A DNA stretch of 64,000 nucleotides, from positions 115,015-179,014 of the forward strand of contig JAQGDQ010000466.1 of NCBI GenBank assembly GCA_030141605.1, in the 5' to 3' direction. Shown here one piece after another: positions 11,186 to 21,830 of the stretch (within the stretch, counting starts at the first letter, position 1; each line of letters begins with the position of its first letter). The translations under genes were made by a program, and so were the position numbers. This DNA is from Tubiluchus corallicola. Taxonomy: Eukaryota; Priapulida; Priapulimorpha; Priapulimorphida; Tubiluchidae. Under the pieces are notes generated by a model. That model saw only the letters and a program-made list of their open reading frames with translations, did not search any database and had not been told where the DNA came from.

Positions 11186-11319
11186 CTCAGACTCGAATTA
11201 ACAGAGATTATAATCAATTAATGCAGGTGACTCTTGTGCTTAGGGTGAGAGCTTTGTGTACAGCTCAGGTCTCAAATTTTTTATCAGTTAAAGCAAATAA
11301 AAAATCTTATTCATTTTAC

Positions 11320-12255
11320 AGGGCGTCATAAGCTGTTTTTATATTATTTCTAAAGCCAGATGGCAGCACCGTGCAAAGTGAGATGAACTTACCATGCGCA
11401 TAACAGTCAAGTGCAGTTAAAACCAGTACTCTACAGAAATTACGAAACATTGTTTACACAGCAGCATAAAATGTCTTCATATTATTTCTATTGCCAGATG
11501 GCAGCACAGTGCAACGTGTGATGAACTTACCGTGTGCATAACAGTCAAGTGCAGTTAAAATCAGCAGTCTACAGAAATTACGAAGCATTGTTACAAGGCA
11601 GCATAACCTGTTTTCATTTTATTTCCGTTGCTAGGTGGCAGCACAGTGCAGTCTCTGGTGAACTTAGTGTGCGTAGAACAGTCAAAAGCATTTAAAACCA
11701 GTACTCCACAGAAATTAGGATGCTTAAGTTTCAGGGCAGCATAAGGTGTTGTTATATTATTATGTTGCTAGATGGCAGCACAGTGCTGGCTCTGGTTTAC
11801 TTGTCGTGCACGCAGCTGGTTGATGAATTTAAAAGCAGCACTCCGCAAAAAAATAAAGATTTTTTACATGGCAGTGTAATTTATTTTCATATTATTTCCT
11901 TTGCCAGATGTCAGCGCAGTGCAGGTTATGATGGTTTTACAGTGTACACAACCATCGTACGCATTTAAAGCCAGCACTCTACAGAAATTACAAAACATTG
12001 TTACACAGCAACATAAGATGTTTTCATATTATTTCCGTTGTCAGATAGAAGTACCATGCAAGGTGTGATGGGCTTACTGCACGCACAACAGCCGATGCAT
12101 TTGAAAGCATTACTCTAAAAAAATTATGATGCTTTGTTATGTAAGCTGTTTCTATATTGTATTCATTGCCAGATGGCAGCACAGTGCTGGTTCACACGGT
12201 CTTACTGTGCACAAAAATGTCGGATGCATTCAAAACCAGCAGCTCTCGCAAATGA
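11320..12255. repeat. About 140-bp tandem repeat, about 7 units
   Basis: Diverged units each contain CAGATGGCAGCACAGTGC, a CATAACAGTCAA-like piece and ACAGAAATTACGAAACATTG. The equivalent places at 32,456-32,690 and 61,040-61,290 hold only about two units. The frame at 11,720-11,968 is within this array and is not a gene. Confidence 0.88.
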
Positions 12256-12420
12256 TTTTCCAACTAGCAACTAGCAAATTAAAACAAAAGTTTTTTGCTT
12301 TGTAAAGGCCTTAAAACAAAGATAAAGCAAACTTGCAGATGTAATGACCCAGGTTAAATCATAGAGCCTTTACTTTAACTTGCAGATTAAGCTTTATTTT
12401 CGTATTTTGACACCAGCTTT

Positions 12421-13835
12421 TTTTTACTTAAGTTTACTAAGTGTAAATTGTTTCTAGATTGTTATGATGAACTATGTACTATTTGTTAGTTTAGGGAATG
12501 TTAGTCTCCCCCCCCCCTGGGTTGGGTTAAACGTGTAACTGTACGTTTGTGCATTTAATCGGATTGAAGCCAAACGCATGGATTTCTGTACGTTCATGAC
12601 ATAGATTTCACGGACACGATATGCAACTTCACTTTGGTTGGTTAAACTGCGTTTTTATGTTTTACCAGATTGTCCATTAGCTGACGTTCAAAAAGCTAAT
12701 GAAATATTTGTGGTTGTGGAAGATGTCCACTCATTGGTTTACATGGCTTTGCTAATCTTACCATGCCGGGATCATGTGAGAGCATCGTTTCGGATGATGT
12801 GAGAGCACCGTCGTGCAGTTGGAAAGGTGCCCAGCTCGATAGTCCATCGCATGGGACGGAGAAGTCGTCACTGCCCGGGTAGGAACTGTATGCCAATAAA
12901 CCGGAAGGCAAAGGTACCTGTTTACTTACGTTATCGTTAATTGGCGCCAGAGGGAGAACTTGTTTTTGATGTGAATTTCCGAGCGCATGTGTGCCTAAAG
13001 CTCCGTTCACGTGTCACCCTTTTGATAGACTTGCGTTGAAACATTTAGCTACGTTTCTCTCAGACTTTTTGCGTCGTTACTGTGGGAGTCGTGAACCCGT
13101 TAGATAAAGTCTGAACCATACTTTAGTCGTTCTAAAGGACTATGACCGCAAACTACACTTGTCTGCAGAATATATTATGCTAGCGTACGCGTTCAAGGGT
13201 GGCTGGTAGAGTAAGTAGAACCCCTTTAAATAGTTAGGAACACTGTATGACTTTTGCCATTGCATTCATTTCATGTCATGCTGTTTAGTAGCGTTTTCAG
13301 ATTCACTTTTGCATATTAATAATTTCCATTGTTTGCAGATAACTAAATTTAATGACTGTTTGGTATTTATATTGCGTCAATAAACTTAATATCTTGTTAC
13401 TTATTTGACTGCTGACAGTTTGATTTTTGAGGTATAGTTAAAAAGCCTGTTTTTCATTCATCACACCACAAAAGAATCCGTGCTATTCAGGTAGAGCCCC
13501 CGTAGAGTCTGCCTACGCTCAGCTACTGTCTGTTTTCTCTAGTGGGCAGTCGGTTAGTATTTCTAGCTCAGCCAAGGAACTGATCAAACTTAGCAGCGAT
13601 TACCATTAATTGGCCCCTATGGTCTGCCCCTGTATGCAAGGGCCATTACAGAAGATACCTGAATTGTGTACAACCTTTTGCAGCATTTAAGATTATTTTG
13701 TTACAAGCTGCGTTTTAAACTTTGCAATTACGACCTACTTTTCCATACATGCGCCAGCCGAACTAACAATGCAATTATAAAAACTGTTTAGCTATTTTTT
13801 GGGCTTGTTTTGTTTACGTCTGACCTTTTTAGCAT
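12421..13835. other. Unique spacer, nothing recognised
   Basis: Not repeated elsewhere in the window as far as I can see. It contains a C10 run at 12,508-12,517 and is less AT-rich than its surroundings around 12,700-13,100. A 104-codon minus-strand frame at 12,696-13,010 starts and ends in it, but shows no domain, splice context or second copy. I do not call it a gene. Confidence 0.4.
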
Positions 13836-13839
13836 CAAT

Positions 13840-16570
13840 TATTAGAGGTCAATAAACTCATTTCGTGAAAAAAGTAAAATTTTTGCTTTTGTGGTGGTAT
13901 TTGTACATCTTGCCTAGGTGCTTCGTGTAATAATTGGGCTATATACTGAATGAAAAAAATGACTTTTGCAAAGACCAAAATGAACAAAGTTTGAACAAAA
14001 ATAAACACGAAACGTTTAAATCGCATTTTGAACAAATAATAAGAACTCCTCTAATTCGTTCTAAAGTCATTCTTTTATTTTGAACACAGAATAGCTAATT
14101 GTTTTTGCGTTCATCTTGTATGAAACACAAGCGGAACGGAAGTTCTAATGTTCTTAGATCAAGCACATCCTTTTTTGTCTGCTAATGATTTTCTAGCGCT
14201 GTAAATAAAACGGTTAATTTTTTTTTTATTTAGTTTAGTAATTAACAGTAAGATACGAAAAGTATGTGGATTTTTCAAAATAATTTCGTTTCAAAGCCTT
14301 TTAGTTTCCAAATGTTAGATTGTATCTAAAACTGTTCAAACATAAACTGTACAGCATTCTTTTCTGCACTAGAATTTGTAAGAAGTCTTCAAATAACTCC
14401 AACTTTGTAAATTGAAAGGCACGTGGTGCCACGGAATTTGCACATGAAGATGACCAGTAGCTGCAAGAAGGTCTGCCCTGCTCAGCTATTGAATTGACAA
14501 GCAGCCATCCCAGCATGATTGGAAGCAACAGAAGTTGAACAGTAAATTATCATTCATATTTGCTTACTTGCAAGAGATTTTTCAAAGGCTGAAAGTTTTG
14601 TCGGACATGCCCAGAATTATTAAGAAGTAAATCGCAGAAAATTTATCACCAGTTACTACACACATGTAACTGAGTGCTACGCAAGTGAAAAGTACAGTTG
14701 TGAATTTGTTGAAAATTTCAAAAGAAACACAAAAAGGGTTTTTGTTATTTTTTCATTTTTCGTAAAGCATAATATTATTCAAATGTGGAGTACTGCTCAC
14801 TGTCAGCACATGCTGTTGTTACATTCTGTGAACACTCAACCACACGACAACGAAAATTACCGTTTATGGTGTTAATAATAGCCTCTGCTTGTATTATGTA
14901 ATAATGAGTGAAGAGCTGATGAATATTCACTTGTTACCCCATAATAATAAAATGCCAGGAAAAATTTCATCAGAACAACTGAATATTTTGTTTTACTTTC
15001 ATAATATCTAAAATGTTTTCAACAGACTACACTGCAAAACAACAGACCCAAAAGTAAACTGCTGCATGTGGGCTGAGCGAATTGCGACAAGTTTAGTCTT
15101 ATTCACATTTACAAGGATATCATATTTTTAGCAAATTTGCTACCGTCAGGGTTGTTGCTAAAAGACATATGTCATCAGCGTACATCAAGTGATTAATGCA
15201 GGCTTCAGCAATATGACAACGCACACCAGAGTTAGTAAGTGCAGCATTGAGATTTTTAAAATAGAAGTTGAATAACAGTGGAGACATTTTTCCACCTTGA
15301 CGAATTCCGTTACCTACTGCAAAACTATCAGAGTTAAACTTACCGGCATACGTTATTTAATGTAATAAAAAGGTAAAAGTCTAGTTTGGTATGTTAGTAC
15401 TGATAAGATTTAGAAACAGTTTGAGATAACTTGCTCTGTCGAACGGTTTTGATGCGTCAATAAACAGAATATGTAGTTTTAGTCTAATGTAATCAGGCTA
15501 ATGTAATAGTCAAGCACCGGTTTTAAAGCATAGATGCACATCTCTGTGCCTAAGTTTTCAACAACTCGACTTCCAAGTCCCTCCTGATGACTCCAAAAAT
15601 CTGTAATTGTATTTTTCTTTTTGTTATCCTTACTCCTTTCATAACGTATTCCTTGAAAAATATTATAACTATATGTATATATAAAAATAATAAAAATTCT
15701 CTTCTCTACATTAACTCAGGCTAATTTATAATTGTTGATTAGTATCGTGCATAAATTTAAACATAATCACCTATCAAAAAACTAAAAATATAATACGTAA
15801 AACCTACTTCCATGACCATCTTTATCCAAACCGTCTTTTATCACTATCCTGTTCTTACTGACCTACCTTACTTTTCCTTTTTCACATTTCTTATATATTT
15901 CTTTTCTCTCTAGTACAAACTATATTTACTAACAATTGCCAGGTGCCACTTAGCTGGTCGGCCGCTACTAAGCGATATGCTTCAGTTAAACCTAGACATA
16001 TGCTCGCATCTAGCATAACCTCTTGGTTATCGCATTTCCAGGGCCAATTTTATATTGGTTTTCATAACCAAACTGGTTTGACGTGGTACTCAAACAAGAA
16101 CTGTAACGATTTAGAAGCAGTATTTCTATAACTTTGCTTCCTACAGATGAAAGAGCGATAGGTCTATAGTTGTTTTTGTTTGTAATATCCCCATTTTTGT
16201 CTTTAACGAGAGGCACTAGTATAGATAACATTAACGAATGTGGCAGGTAACCGTGTGTTACACAGGACGTGAATAGCAGCACCAACATGATTGCCAGCAA
16301 ATGGGATGCATTACAGAAATGTTTACCTTTAAGTCTCTCTCGACATCTAAGTAGCCATGAGACTTACCATTTATGCGCCATGCAAGGAAGCACTGATGAG
16401 AATATCTATGACTATCTGCAACATAGTCATTCCAACCAGGTATCGTCTTACGTGGACACTTATTAGACTCAAGTCGCATCCCTGGAATACTGATAGTGGC
16501 TGAAACTTTTAGTATGTCAGTAATATCTCCATACAGTTTAGACAAGTTATTTTGGTGTTGTTCGTTTTCA
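13840..16570 (-). mobile_element. Degenerate non-LTR retrotransposon, copy 1
   Basis: Read on the minus strand from 16,570 downward. First comes a linker region (PRKTIPGWNDYVADSHRYS, then FLAWRINGKSHGY) typical between the endonuclease and reverse transcriptase of CR1/L2/Jockey-group elements. Then a jump to THGYLPHSLM, LVPLVKDKNGDITNKNNYRP and IALSSVGSKVIE. After an insertion (15,565-16,058) come FIDAS-type palm sequence, NGIRQGGKMSPLLFNFY and YADDICLLATT, the catalytic box, with VNVNKTKLVAIRSAH beyond it. Several stops and frameshifts break the frame. The enzyme would copy element RNA at the nicked target. A segment at 13,840-14,040 also recurs at 32,700-32,870, so the element or its flank extends that far. 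Confidence 0.85.
15565..16058. mobile_element. About 494-bp insertion within the non-LTR element
   Basis: The second copy of the retrotransposon (33,265-33,290) reads continuously through GTTTTCAACAAAACC, where copy 1 is interrupted. GTTTTCAACAA lies on the left and GTTTTCATAACC on the right of the insert, which looks like a roughly 10-bp target-site duplication. The insert has a polypyrimidine-rich middle and a denser right end (15,940-16,050). I do not recognise its family; a SINE-like element is possible. Confidence 0.6.
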
Positions 16571-16587
16571 CAGTAGACAATATTACA

Positions 16588-16594
<7 letters not shown>

Positions 16595-16657
<63 letters not shown>

Positions 16658-16920
16658 AGAGAGAGAGAGAGCAAGAGAGACAGACAGGATGAGAAGGAGA
16701 GAGTGAAAGGGAGAGCGGGCGAGAATGAGAAAGAGACAGAGAACAAAAAAGCTTCAAAGATAAATGGGAAGTGAGCGAGAAAGAGAGAGAGAGATAGTGA
16801 GAGAGACAGAATGAGAGAGAGAGAGAAAAAAAAGAGAGACAGCTAAGTAGAGAGAGCAAGTGAGAGATGAGGGGTAGGAACGATGTAATTAGAGAGAACT
16901 AAACAGAGAAAGAGAAATCG
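16595..16920. repeat. (GA)n microsatellite and purine-rich tract
   Basis: A near-perfect GA run at 16,597-16,655 is followed by degenerate AGAGAGA/GAGCGAGAA sequence. Related tracts sit at the same position relative to the B block at 33,780-33,950 and 42,440-42,640. Frames of Ser/Leu repeats on the minus strand are spurious. Confidence 0.95.
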
Positions 16921-17690
16921 AAGGCTTTGTCCCAATGTAATAGAGATGTAAAAATTGAAAACGTGACCTTCTTTCCTAAATATCTCTCTAGGAAATGCTT
17001 TTTCGGTGAAATGATTTCCAAGGAAAAATGTTTACTGGGAAAAAGTTTTCAAGGACAAAAATTCTAACAAATTTCTTACTGGGGAGTTTTTTTCTGGCAA
17101 GTAGTTTTTCTCAAAAAAAATACTGTGAGACCCTGAGCAACTGACTTAAACTACCAGGTGTCGAAGATTTTTGTTTATTAAACCAAAAGAGTTTGTTCTA
17201 ACAATATAACCAATAATAGTTAGAGGTGCGTTTTGATTAGATTACTTTCCTGTTCTTTCCTGTAAGGTGGTGACATCTGGCTTCAATATTACCATCATAG
17301 TTTTAAATACCTGATATTCAAGTTTCAATGTGTTCGAAGCAGTGATGACGTGTTGACAAATTTTCTGTGTATCTCATGATTTGATGCCAAAGATACATTT
17401 ATAATCTGTTTAATTTTATTTAGTTATTCAAGTAGTTGATTAATTTCACTTAATTGTAATTGACATTTTGATAAGAACTCTTTGATTAGTTTATTAAAGG
17501 AATTTGCATTTCATTCAAGATAAAATGTATAATTTATAAAATGGCGTCTCAATGCGTGTCAAACATGAAGTAAAATGACAAAATTGCATGTTCCTTGATG
17601 ATCATTATATGTTTATTATATTGTTTTTTTACTTAATTATAACAATATAGGCTTAATGTTTTTCCTTATTTAATATTTTCTGTAGGACAA

Positions 17691-17752
17691 TCGCCTAGTT
17701 TTACCACATTACCAAAGGAGGTGACCACCAACATGAAAAGTTAACACTATGG
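17691..17752 (+). other. Short plus-strand exon-like segment in B1 (PSPSFTTLP)
   Basis: After TTTTCTGTAG, a good splice acceptor, the plus strand reads GQSPSFTTLPKEVTTNMKS then a stop. The equivalent segments at 34,724, 43,604 and 55,318 read GPSPSFTALPKEVTTNRKS, ATSPRFTTLQKEVTTNRKS and VTSPWFITLPKEMTTNSKS; the second and third continue to a shared stop after about 20 more codons. It could be a terminal exon on the strand opposite the MKSIKE exons, or chance conservation within recent duplicates. No upstream partner was established. Confidence 0.3.
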
Positions 17753-18321
17753 AAAACTCTATTGATCAAGGATGTATGCTCGTCTACATGAGCCTAAGTT
17801 AGCTAAAGGTCTGCTACATCCACCTACAGACAACATCTTGAAAGAATGTTTGTTTTTAACATATTGATTGCTGCTTGTAGACTTCCAAAAGTAGAATAGT
17901 CTAGGTAACTTTCTTTTGCTATGACTCACTATACAGAAACATTGAGTAATAATGCAAAAAAATTATTAAGTACATCAAACAACTGCAAGTCTGTCGTGCC
18001 AGTTAAGTGACCACAGTTTGAAGATGTACAACACATACTTTGTGAACAGTGCTGAACATCAAATTTTTATTGCCTTTTTATGCAAAGCACAAAGTCCCAA
18101 ACAAGATCAAAAATAGATTGACAATACAATACACTCAATCTGACAATGTGAGATAAACTAATCACTGAAGCAACTCTGTAACCCAGTGTTTCTTGCAGGC
18201 CCTTTAAAGTCAATTTATCATTTATCAAATTTTCCATCCTCTTTTGCCTTTTTTCACTATAAATCATAATCATCAGTTTTCTTTTTTTAGATTAGTGACA
18301 CTCCACAATCATTATTTGCTC

Positions 18322-18850
18322 TCAGGATGGATGTATAGCGATTTCAGTGGTTTCAAACAGTCCGTTTTTGGACTTTCGCTCATTCTTTTGGCATATCAAT
18401 ATAATTGTGGCATAACTTGTGACATCGCGTATTAAGATACAAGGAACAGGACTGTCAGCTATATCTTCCATAAATTTTCTAAGAGCTTCTTCTACATGAA
18501 ATATTTTGCTGTCAATTCCATCTTCCTCTATGACAAATTGACATGTCAGTTGATGTATCTCTTTAATTGACTTCAATGCGCTGTATACTCAACGTACTCA
18601 TCAACCCCACCAAGTCTGTTGTATTTGAGGGTCAACAGATTTTTTACAACATTGCACGTGATTCAAAGAACTAATGAAGGAATCAGATTAATTTTAAAAG
18701 CCATGTCCTGATTGTGGCTTATTAGATGTTTCCAACGCTGCAGTGAGACATAGTAGGCAGAATAGGATAAATGTTTCAGGTTTTAACGTGATTGTTAGCC
18801 ACATGAACTTCTTGAAGCTCCATTGAAGGTCTCCTTTGATACCCTGTAAA
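18322..18850 (-). pseudogene. MKSIKE exon block of unknown gene, copy 1
   Basis: On the minus strand a TTTACAG acceptor (about 18,847) opens sequence that reads WSFKKFMWL and later LFCLLCLTAALETSNKP. It then breaks frame and resumes as MKSIKEIHQLTCQFVIEEDG (18,576 downward), continuing IDSKIFHVEEALRKFMED to about 18,322. The same protein segment appears in three other B blocks. It looks like part of a soluble alpha-helical domain. I do not recognise the family. The CAYDDR and MRED blocks lie upstream on the same strand and may be earlier exons of the same gene. Frame breaks make this copy a likely pseudogene. Confidence 0.5.
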
Positions 18851-18860
18851 TAAACAAGTT

Positions 18861-19609
18861 AGTAATTTAAAAAATAAAATATTTTTTAACATTAAAAACA
18901 TTTCAATTTTTATTATTATAATGCCACTGCAGGCGTGCTAATATTTCGACTGTTACTAAGGGTGTTGTCAAATATTGGTCGCTAAGCTATGTAATATTAT
19001 TTGAAGTAATAATTTAAAAACAGTGTCTGCCTATTGTAAATTCTCAGTCGAGTACAATGATGCATTGACTTCGCTTCCAAGCTAAGCGATTAAAATTCTG
19101 CTTAAAGCACCTAATTGTGAATAAAATTAGGAAATTAAATTTCTGATTTTGTACACTTTACAAACTCTTTTGTTACTTATTTCGTTTGACATAAAATTAG
19201 ACATTTTTATTTGTTAAGTACACAATTTACAGAGTAAAAGCAATAATTAGAAGCAGCATAAGTATGAAGATATCAAATACGTATCACTGGAAGTGTATGA
19301 GGAGGTGTTACAAGGGATCATCAAATAAACTACCCTTCTTGGATAAAATCAAAAAAAAAATTTAAGTCACAGCAAAAATTAAAAGAGAATTTTTAGAGAA
19401 AATTTATTACTATTATTATTATTATTATTATTATTATTCACTTAAAACAAGTTTTGTTCATCATAAGCGAATTTTGTTAACTAATTTAATCTGTTTGACA
19501 CTTAATTGCTACAAAAAGTCCCACTGATAATTTTAAGAAACCTGCAAGATCTATTGGCCAATTTCTTTTGAAAAATATTAAGATGAACAATTTAGTGTGA
19601 AAATTACAT
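18861..19609. repeat. Intron-like sequence between MKSIKE and CAYDDR blocks
   Basis: 18,880-19,050 matches 56,460-56,640, and 19,440-19,600 matches 44,935-45,100 and 56,890-57,040. The middle (19,060-19,430) seems specific to this unit and carries a TTA microsatellite at about 19,408-19,438. No coding sequence seen. Confidence 0.6.
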
Positions 19610-20158
19610 TCAAAGAAACACCAGCAAAAATTTAGCTTCACAAATTAAGACTAAAGCCAGCATCTGTTCTCTTGCAACATCAAGTACTCCTGACAGACTT
19701 GTCTTCAATTTTAATGTCCAGACACCGGTCCCGTTTGTCTTCCCTTGTATCTCAATGGTAAATTCTGCGTTTGAGAGCAGTGAATGGGCAATGGTAAGGA
19801 TTTGGTCAACACTGCCCATCCTGGACATCAGCACAAGCTGCAAGTCTTCAAGACTAGTTGAAACCACAAGAGTAGAAATACTATCCTTCATCTTAATCTT
19901 CATGCTACAGTTTCTGCACAATACAAAGGTTCGATCATCGTAAGCACACATTTTCAGACAAAAAGAAATTGAATCTGATCGCAAGATATTCAAGACTGAT
20001 TCAGATTTAGCAATTAATGGAGACTGGTTCTTATTAAGACTTTTCCATATGAAAGGGGTGTGTGCATCAAGATCAATCATTATACTCCTGAGAAAAACTG
20101 TTGTAAGATAGATCTGCCAATATGCCACAAGGGCCTTTAATACAACGATTTTATTCAA
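19610..20158 (-). CDS. CAYDDR exon of unknown gene, longest open copy
   Basis: An uninterrupted 182-codon minus-strand frame with normal amino-acid composition. It includes a Cys-rich stretch, CLKMCAYDDRTFVLCRNC followed by SMKIKMKDS (one CxxC), then SLEDLQLVLMSRMGSVDQIL and EFTIEIQGKTNGTGVW, with a hydrophobic tail. The last dozen codons may be intron read-through. Two further copies (45.1-45.7 and 57.0-57.7 kb) carry frameshifts and stops, so this is the least damaged. It sits between the CATACTG minisatellite and the MKSIKE block, in the same strand order as in the other units. I do not recognise the family and do not know whether it is expressed. A repeat-borne gene of the foldback-like element is one reading; a tandemly duplicated host gene is another. 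Confidence 0.45.
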   Translation of the reverse strand: MNKIVVLKALVAYWQIYLTTVFLRSIMIDLDAHTPFIWKSLNKNQSPLIAKSESVLNILRSDSISFCLKMCAYDDRTFVLCRNCSMKIKMKDSISTLVVSTSLEDLQLVLMSRMGSVDQILTIAHSLLSNAEFTIEIQGKTNGTGVWTLKLKTSLSGVLDVAREQMLALVLICEAKFLLVFL

Positions 20159-20887
20159 TTTTTATGTGTCCGACTTGTTTGACGAATACTGATAATTTTA
20201 AATATGCAGATACATAAAAATACTTGTAGCTTGCTCTTATGGAAATGAAACGCTTAGAACTAGTCAACTGTGTTGTGATAAACTGTATAGGTGGATGTCA
20301 ATTAAGCCCAAGAATACGCTGTATAAAGGTTTCCGTCCCAAAGTTAACATTGTCGTATTTAAGTCTTAATTTTACCAATTATCATGTCTGCTAATTGGAT
20401 GGTAAGAAAGCACACATTGTTTGATTGACATTATGAAAGCCTCAACTATTTATCACTTTCACCCATCAAGAGACAAATTAGAGTTAATTTGTTGGCTAAT
20501 CCCAATTCATACTATTAAGCAATGTCGTATTCAGATTTAGTCAAAAATCATTTGATAGAAATTAGCCGAGATCACATCATCGGTTATGGACATTTCACTC
20601 GAGAATTACTGGCTTCTTCTGGTCAATATTTAAGACAATGTAAAAATCTCACGTTCTTTTGATTAGGGTAATCCAAGAGTACAAAAAAGGATATTGAGCT
20701 TTTTGTAACACACATATAGAAAAATAGATTGCGAACTCACTACCAATGCCAGGAGTTATCTATGTTTCCTGAAAATGTGTTTTAACTGCATTACACCTTC
20801 CTTTTCCTACAGGTAGCAGAAGTCTAGAAAAGCATTTTGTAGCATTTTACTAGGACAAGGTAACTTTAAATTTTTTCTGTTTAAAAC
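20159..20887. other. Unit-I specific sequence, nothing firm
   Basis: No counterpart was found in the other units, where the CATACTG minisatellite follows the CAYDDR block almost directly. A 46-codon frame from 20,523 (MSYSDLVKNHLIEISRDH) ends at TGA 20,661-20,663. It is codon-like but too short to support. The stretch may belong to the body of the non-LTR element whose 3' end follows. Confidence 0.35.
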
Positions 20888-21420
20888 TGCATACATGAAA
20901 ATACCTGTATATGTTCAGAGGATGCACAAACAGTAGAATATTTGCATTTTAATTGTACACTAGTAGATGAAATTAAGAGGTTAACAGATGCAAATATCCT
21001 ACAATCTCAGAACATCAGTAATATACCACTCGTGATAAAAACTTGCTAGTTGCTTTTACTTAGTCAGTTTGTGATCCGTTTTTGCAAACTTTAGTATGAA
21101 TAATTAAATTTTGCAAAACAGTACAAATTTGCATACATCTATTTTTTCCATTGCTAGCCAACTTTAGATTATACATGTCGTTACGTGTAAACTGGTGCTA
21201 TTTATTTATTTTTTGTTCTTTTGTATTAATTTGTTGAACAAAATCTATGATACATCAGTACACTGAACTTTTATGAGTGTAATAGCTAACTTTATATATA
21301 AAAGCTTTTTAAATATCCGATAACAATACCCTGCAAATAGAGGGACTCTGTATTGTACATTTGTAAATATTGAAACGTGTGAAATTTTAAATTTCAATTA
21401 AAGAATTATAACAATAATAA

Positions 21421-21450
<30 letters not shown>
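20888..21450 (+). mobile_element. 3' end of a non-LTR retrotransposon
   Basis: The plus strand reads ENTCICSEDAQTVEYLHFNC then TLVDEIKRL. This is the C-x-C...H...C knuckle found at the C-terminus of many non-LTR reverse transcriptase proteins, thought to bind nucleic acid. The frame stops at TAG 21,047-21,049. An AT-rich 3' UTR follows and ends in a CAATTAAAG/ATAATAATC stretch running into a TC microsatellite (21,421-21,451), a typical simple-repeat tail. The 5' part is missing or too decayed to see. It is absent from the other units and so inserted after they separated. Confidence 0.65.
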
Positions 21451-21451
<1 letters not shown>

Positions 21452-21639
21452 TCAGAATTGGCTACAATGGCAACATTGTTTACAGAGGCAACATTGGTTA
21501 CAGATGCAACAAGGCTAAATGATATCAACGTTGGCTATAGAGGCAACAAGTGCAAGAAGAGCAACTAAGGCAGCTGATTATTTTCCATAAAAAGCACAAG
21601 AAACCCTTCACTTACATAAAAAATTTGTGACATAATTTA

Positions 21640-21830
21640 ACATTTCCTTTTCTTCCCCTGATTTACGTTTGTGTAGTGACTTCAGGTAATCGCACCGTCT
21701 GTACAGTATTGCGGGTGATTTAAAATGAAAACAAACATTTCAGTACCATATATGTACAAAATTGCTGTATCGCAGTATTATTTTTTAGGACTATACTCTA
21801 AAACCTACGCCAGGAACCCCTTTTCTTGTC
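21640..21830. repeat. Diverged fragment of the arm sequence
   Basis: The stretch GTGATTTAAAATGAAAACAAAC ... AAAATTGCTGTATCGCAG ... AAACCTACGCC matches, with many substitutions, 48,800-48,945 of the right arm (GGATATTTAAAATAAAAACA ... AAAATTGCTGTAAAGTTG ... GAAACCTACTTC). It indicates an old arm copy within unit I. Confidence 0.5.

Larger units (their letters stand above)
9880..12420. mobile_element. Right-type arm C0 of foldback-like repeat
   Basis: The whole stretch runs parallel to 59,200-61,440 and, from about 10,470, to 31,240-32,700. It consists largely of two internal tandem arrays (listed separately). In reverse complement it is related to the left arm at 39.7-40.4 kb: the pieces around GCAGGTTACTCCCTGC and the stretch naming AAATTGCAGACATCTTGAGA recur there inverted. 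It ends in TGTAATGACCCAG and similar near 12,345, which also closes the arm at 61,370. No coding sequence is supported. Confidence 0.75.
16921..18860. repeat. B block, copy B1
   Basis: This block recurs in the same orientation at 33,950-35,757, 42,650-44,700 and 54,780-56,460. Landmarks in order are TTTTCAAGGACAAAAATTC, CCTGTAAGGTGGTGACATC, AAAATGGCGTCTCAATGCGT, the TCGCCTAGTTTTACC segment at 17,690, and the MKSIKE segment. All copies keep the order; small indels are spread throughout. Confidence 0.9.

Noticed and set aside
12340-13650. Possible solo LTR: TGTAATGACCC at the left and GGGCCATTACA at the right, with near-matching 5-bp flanks GCAGA/GAAGA
   Set aside because: The left 'end' lies inside arm sequence that continues unbroken at 61,368-61,430, so it is not a boundary. 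The pairing is probably coincidental.
16258-16859. Ser/Leu-repeat proteins on the minus strand
   Set aside because: GA/CT microsatellite read-through; only the part right of the tract carries retrotransposon homology.
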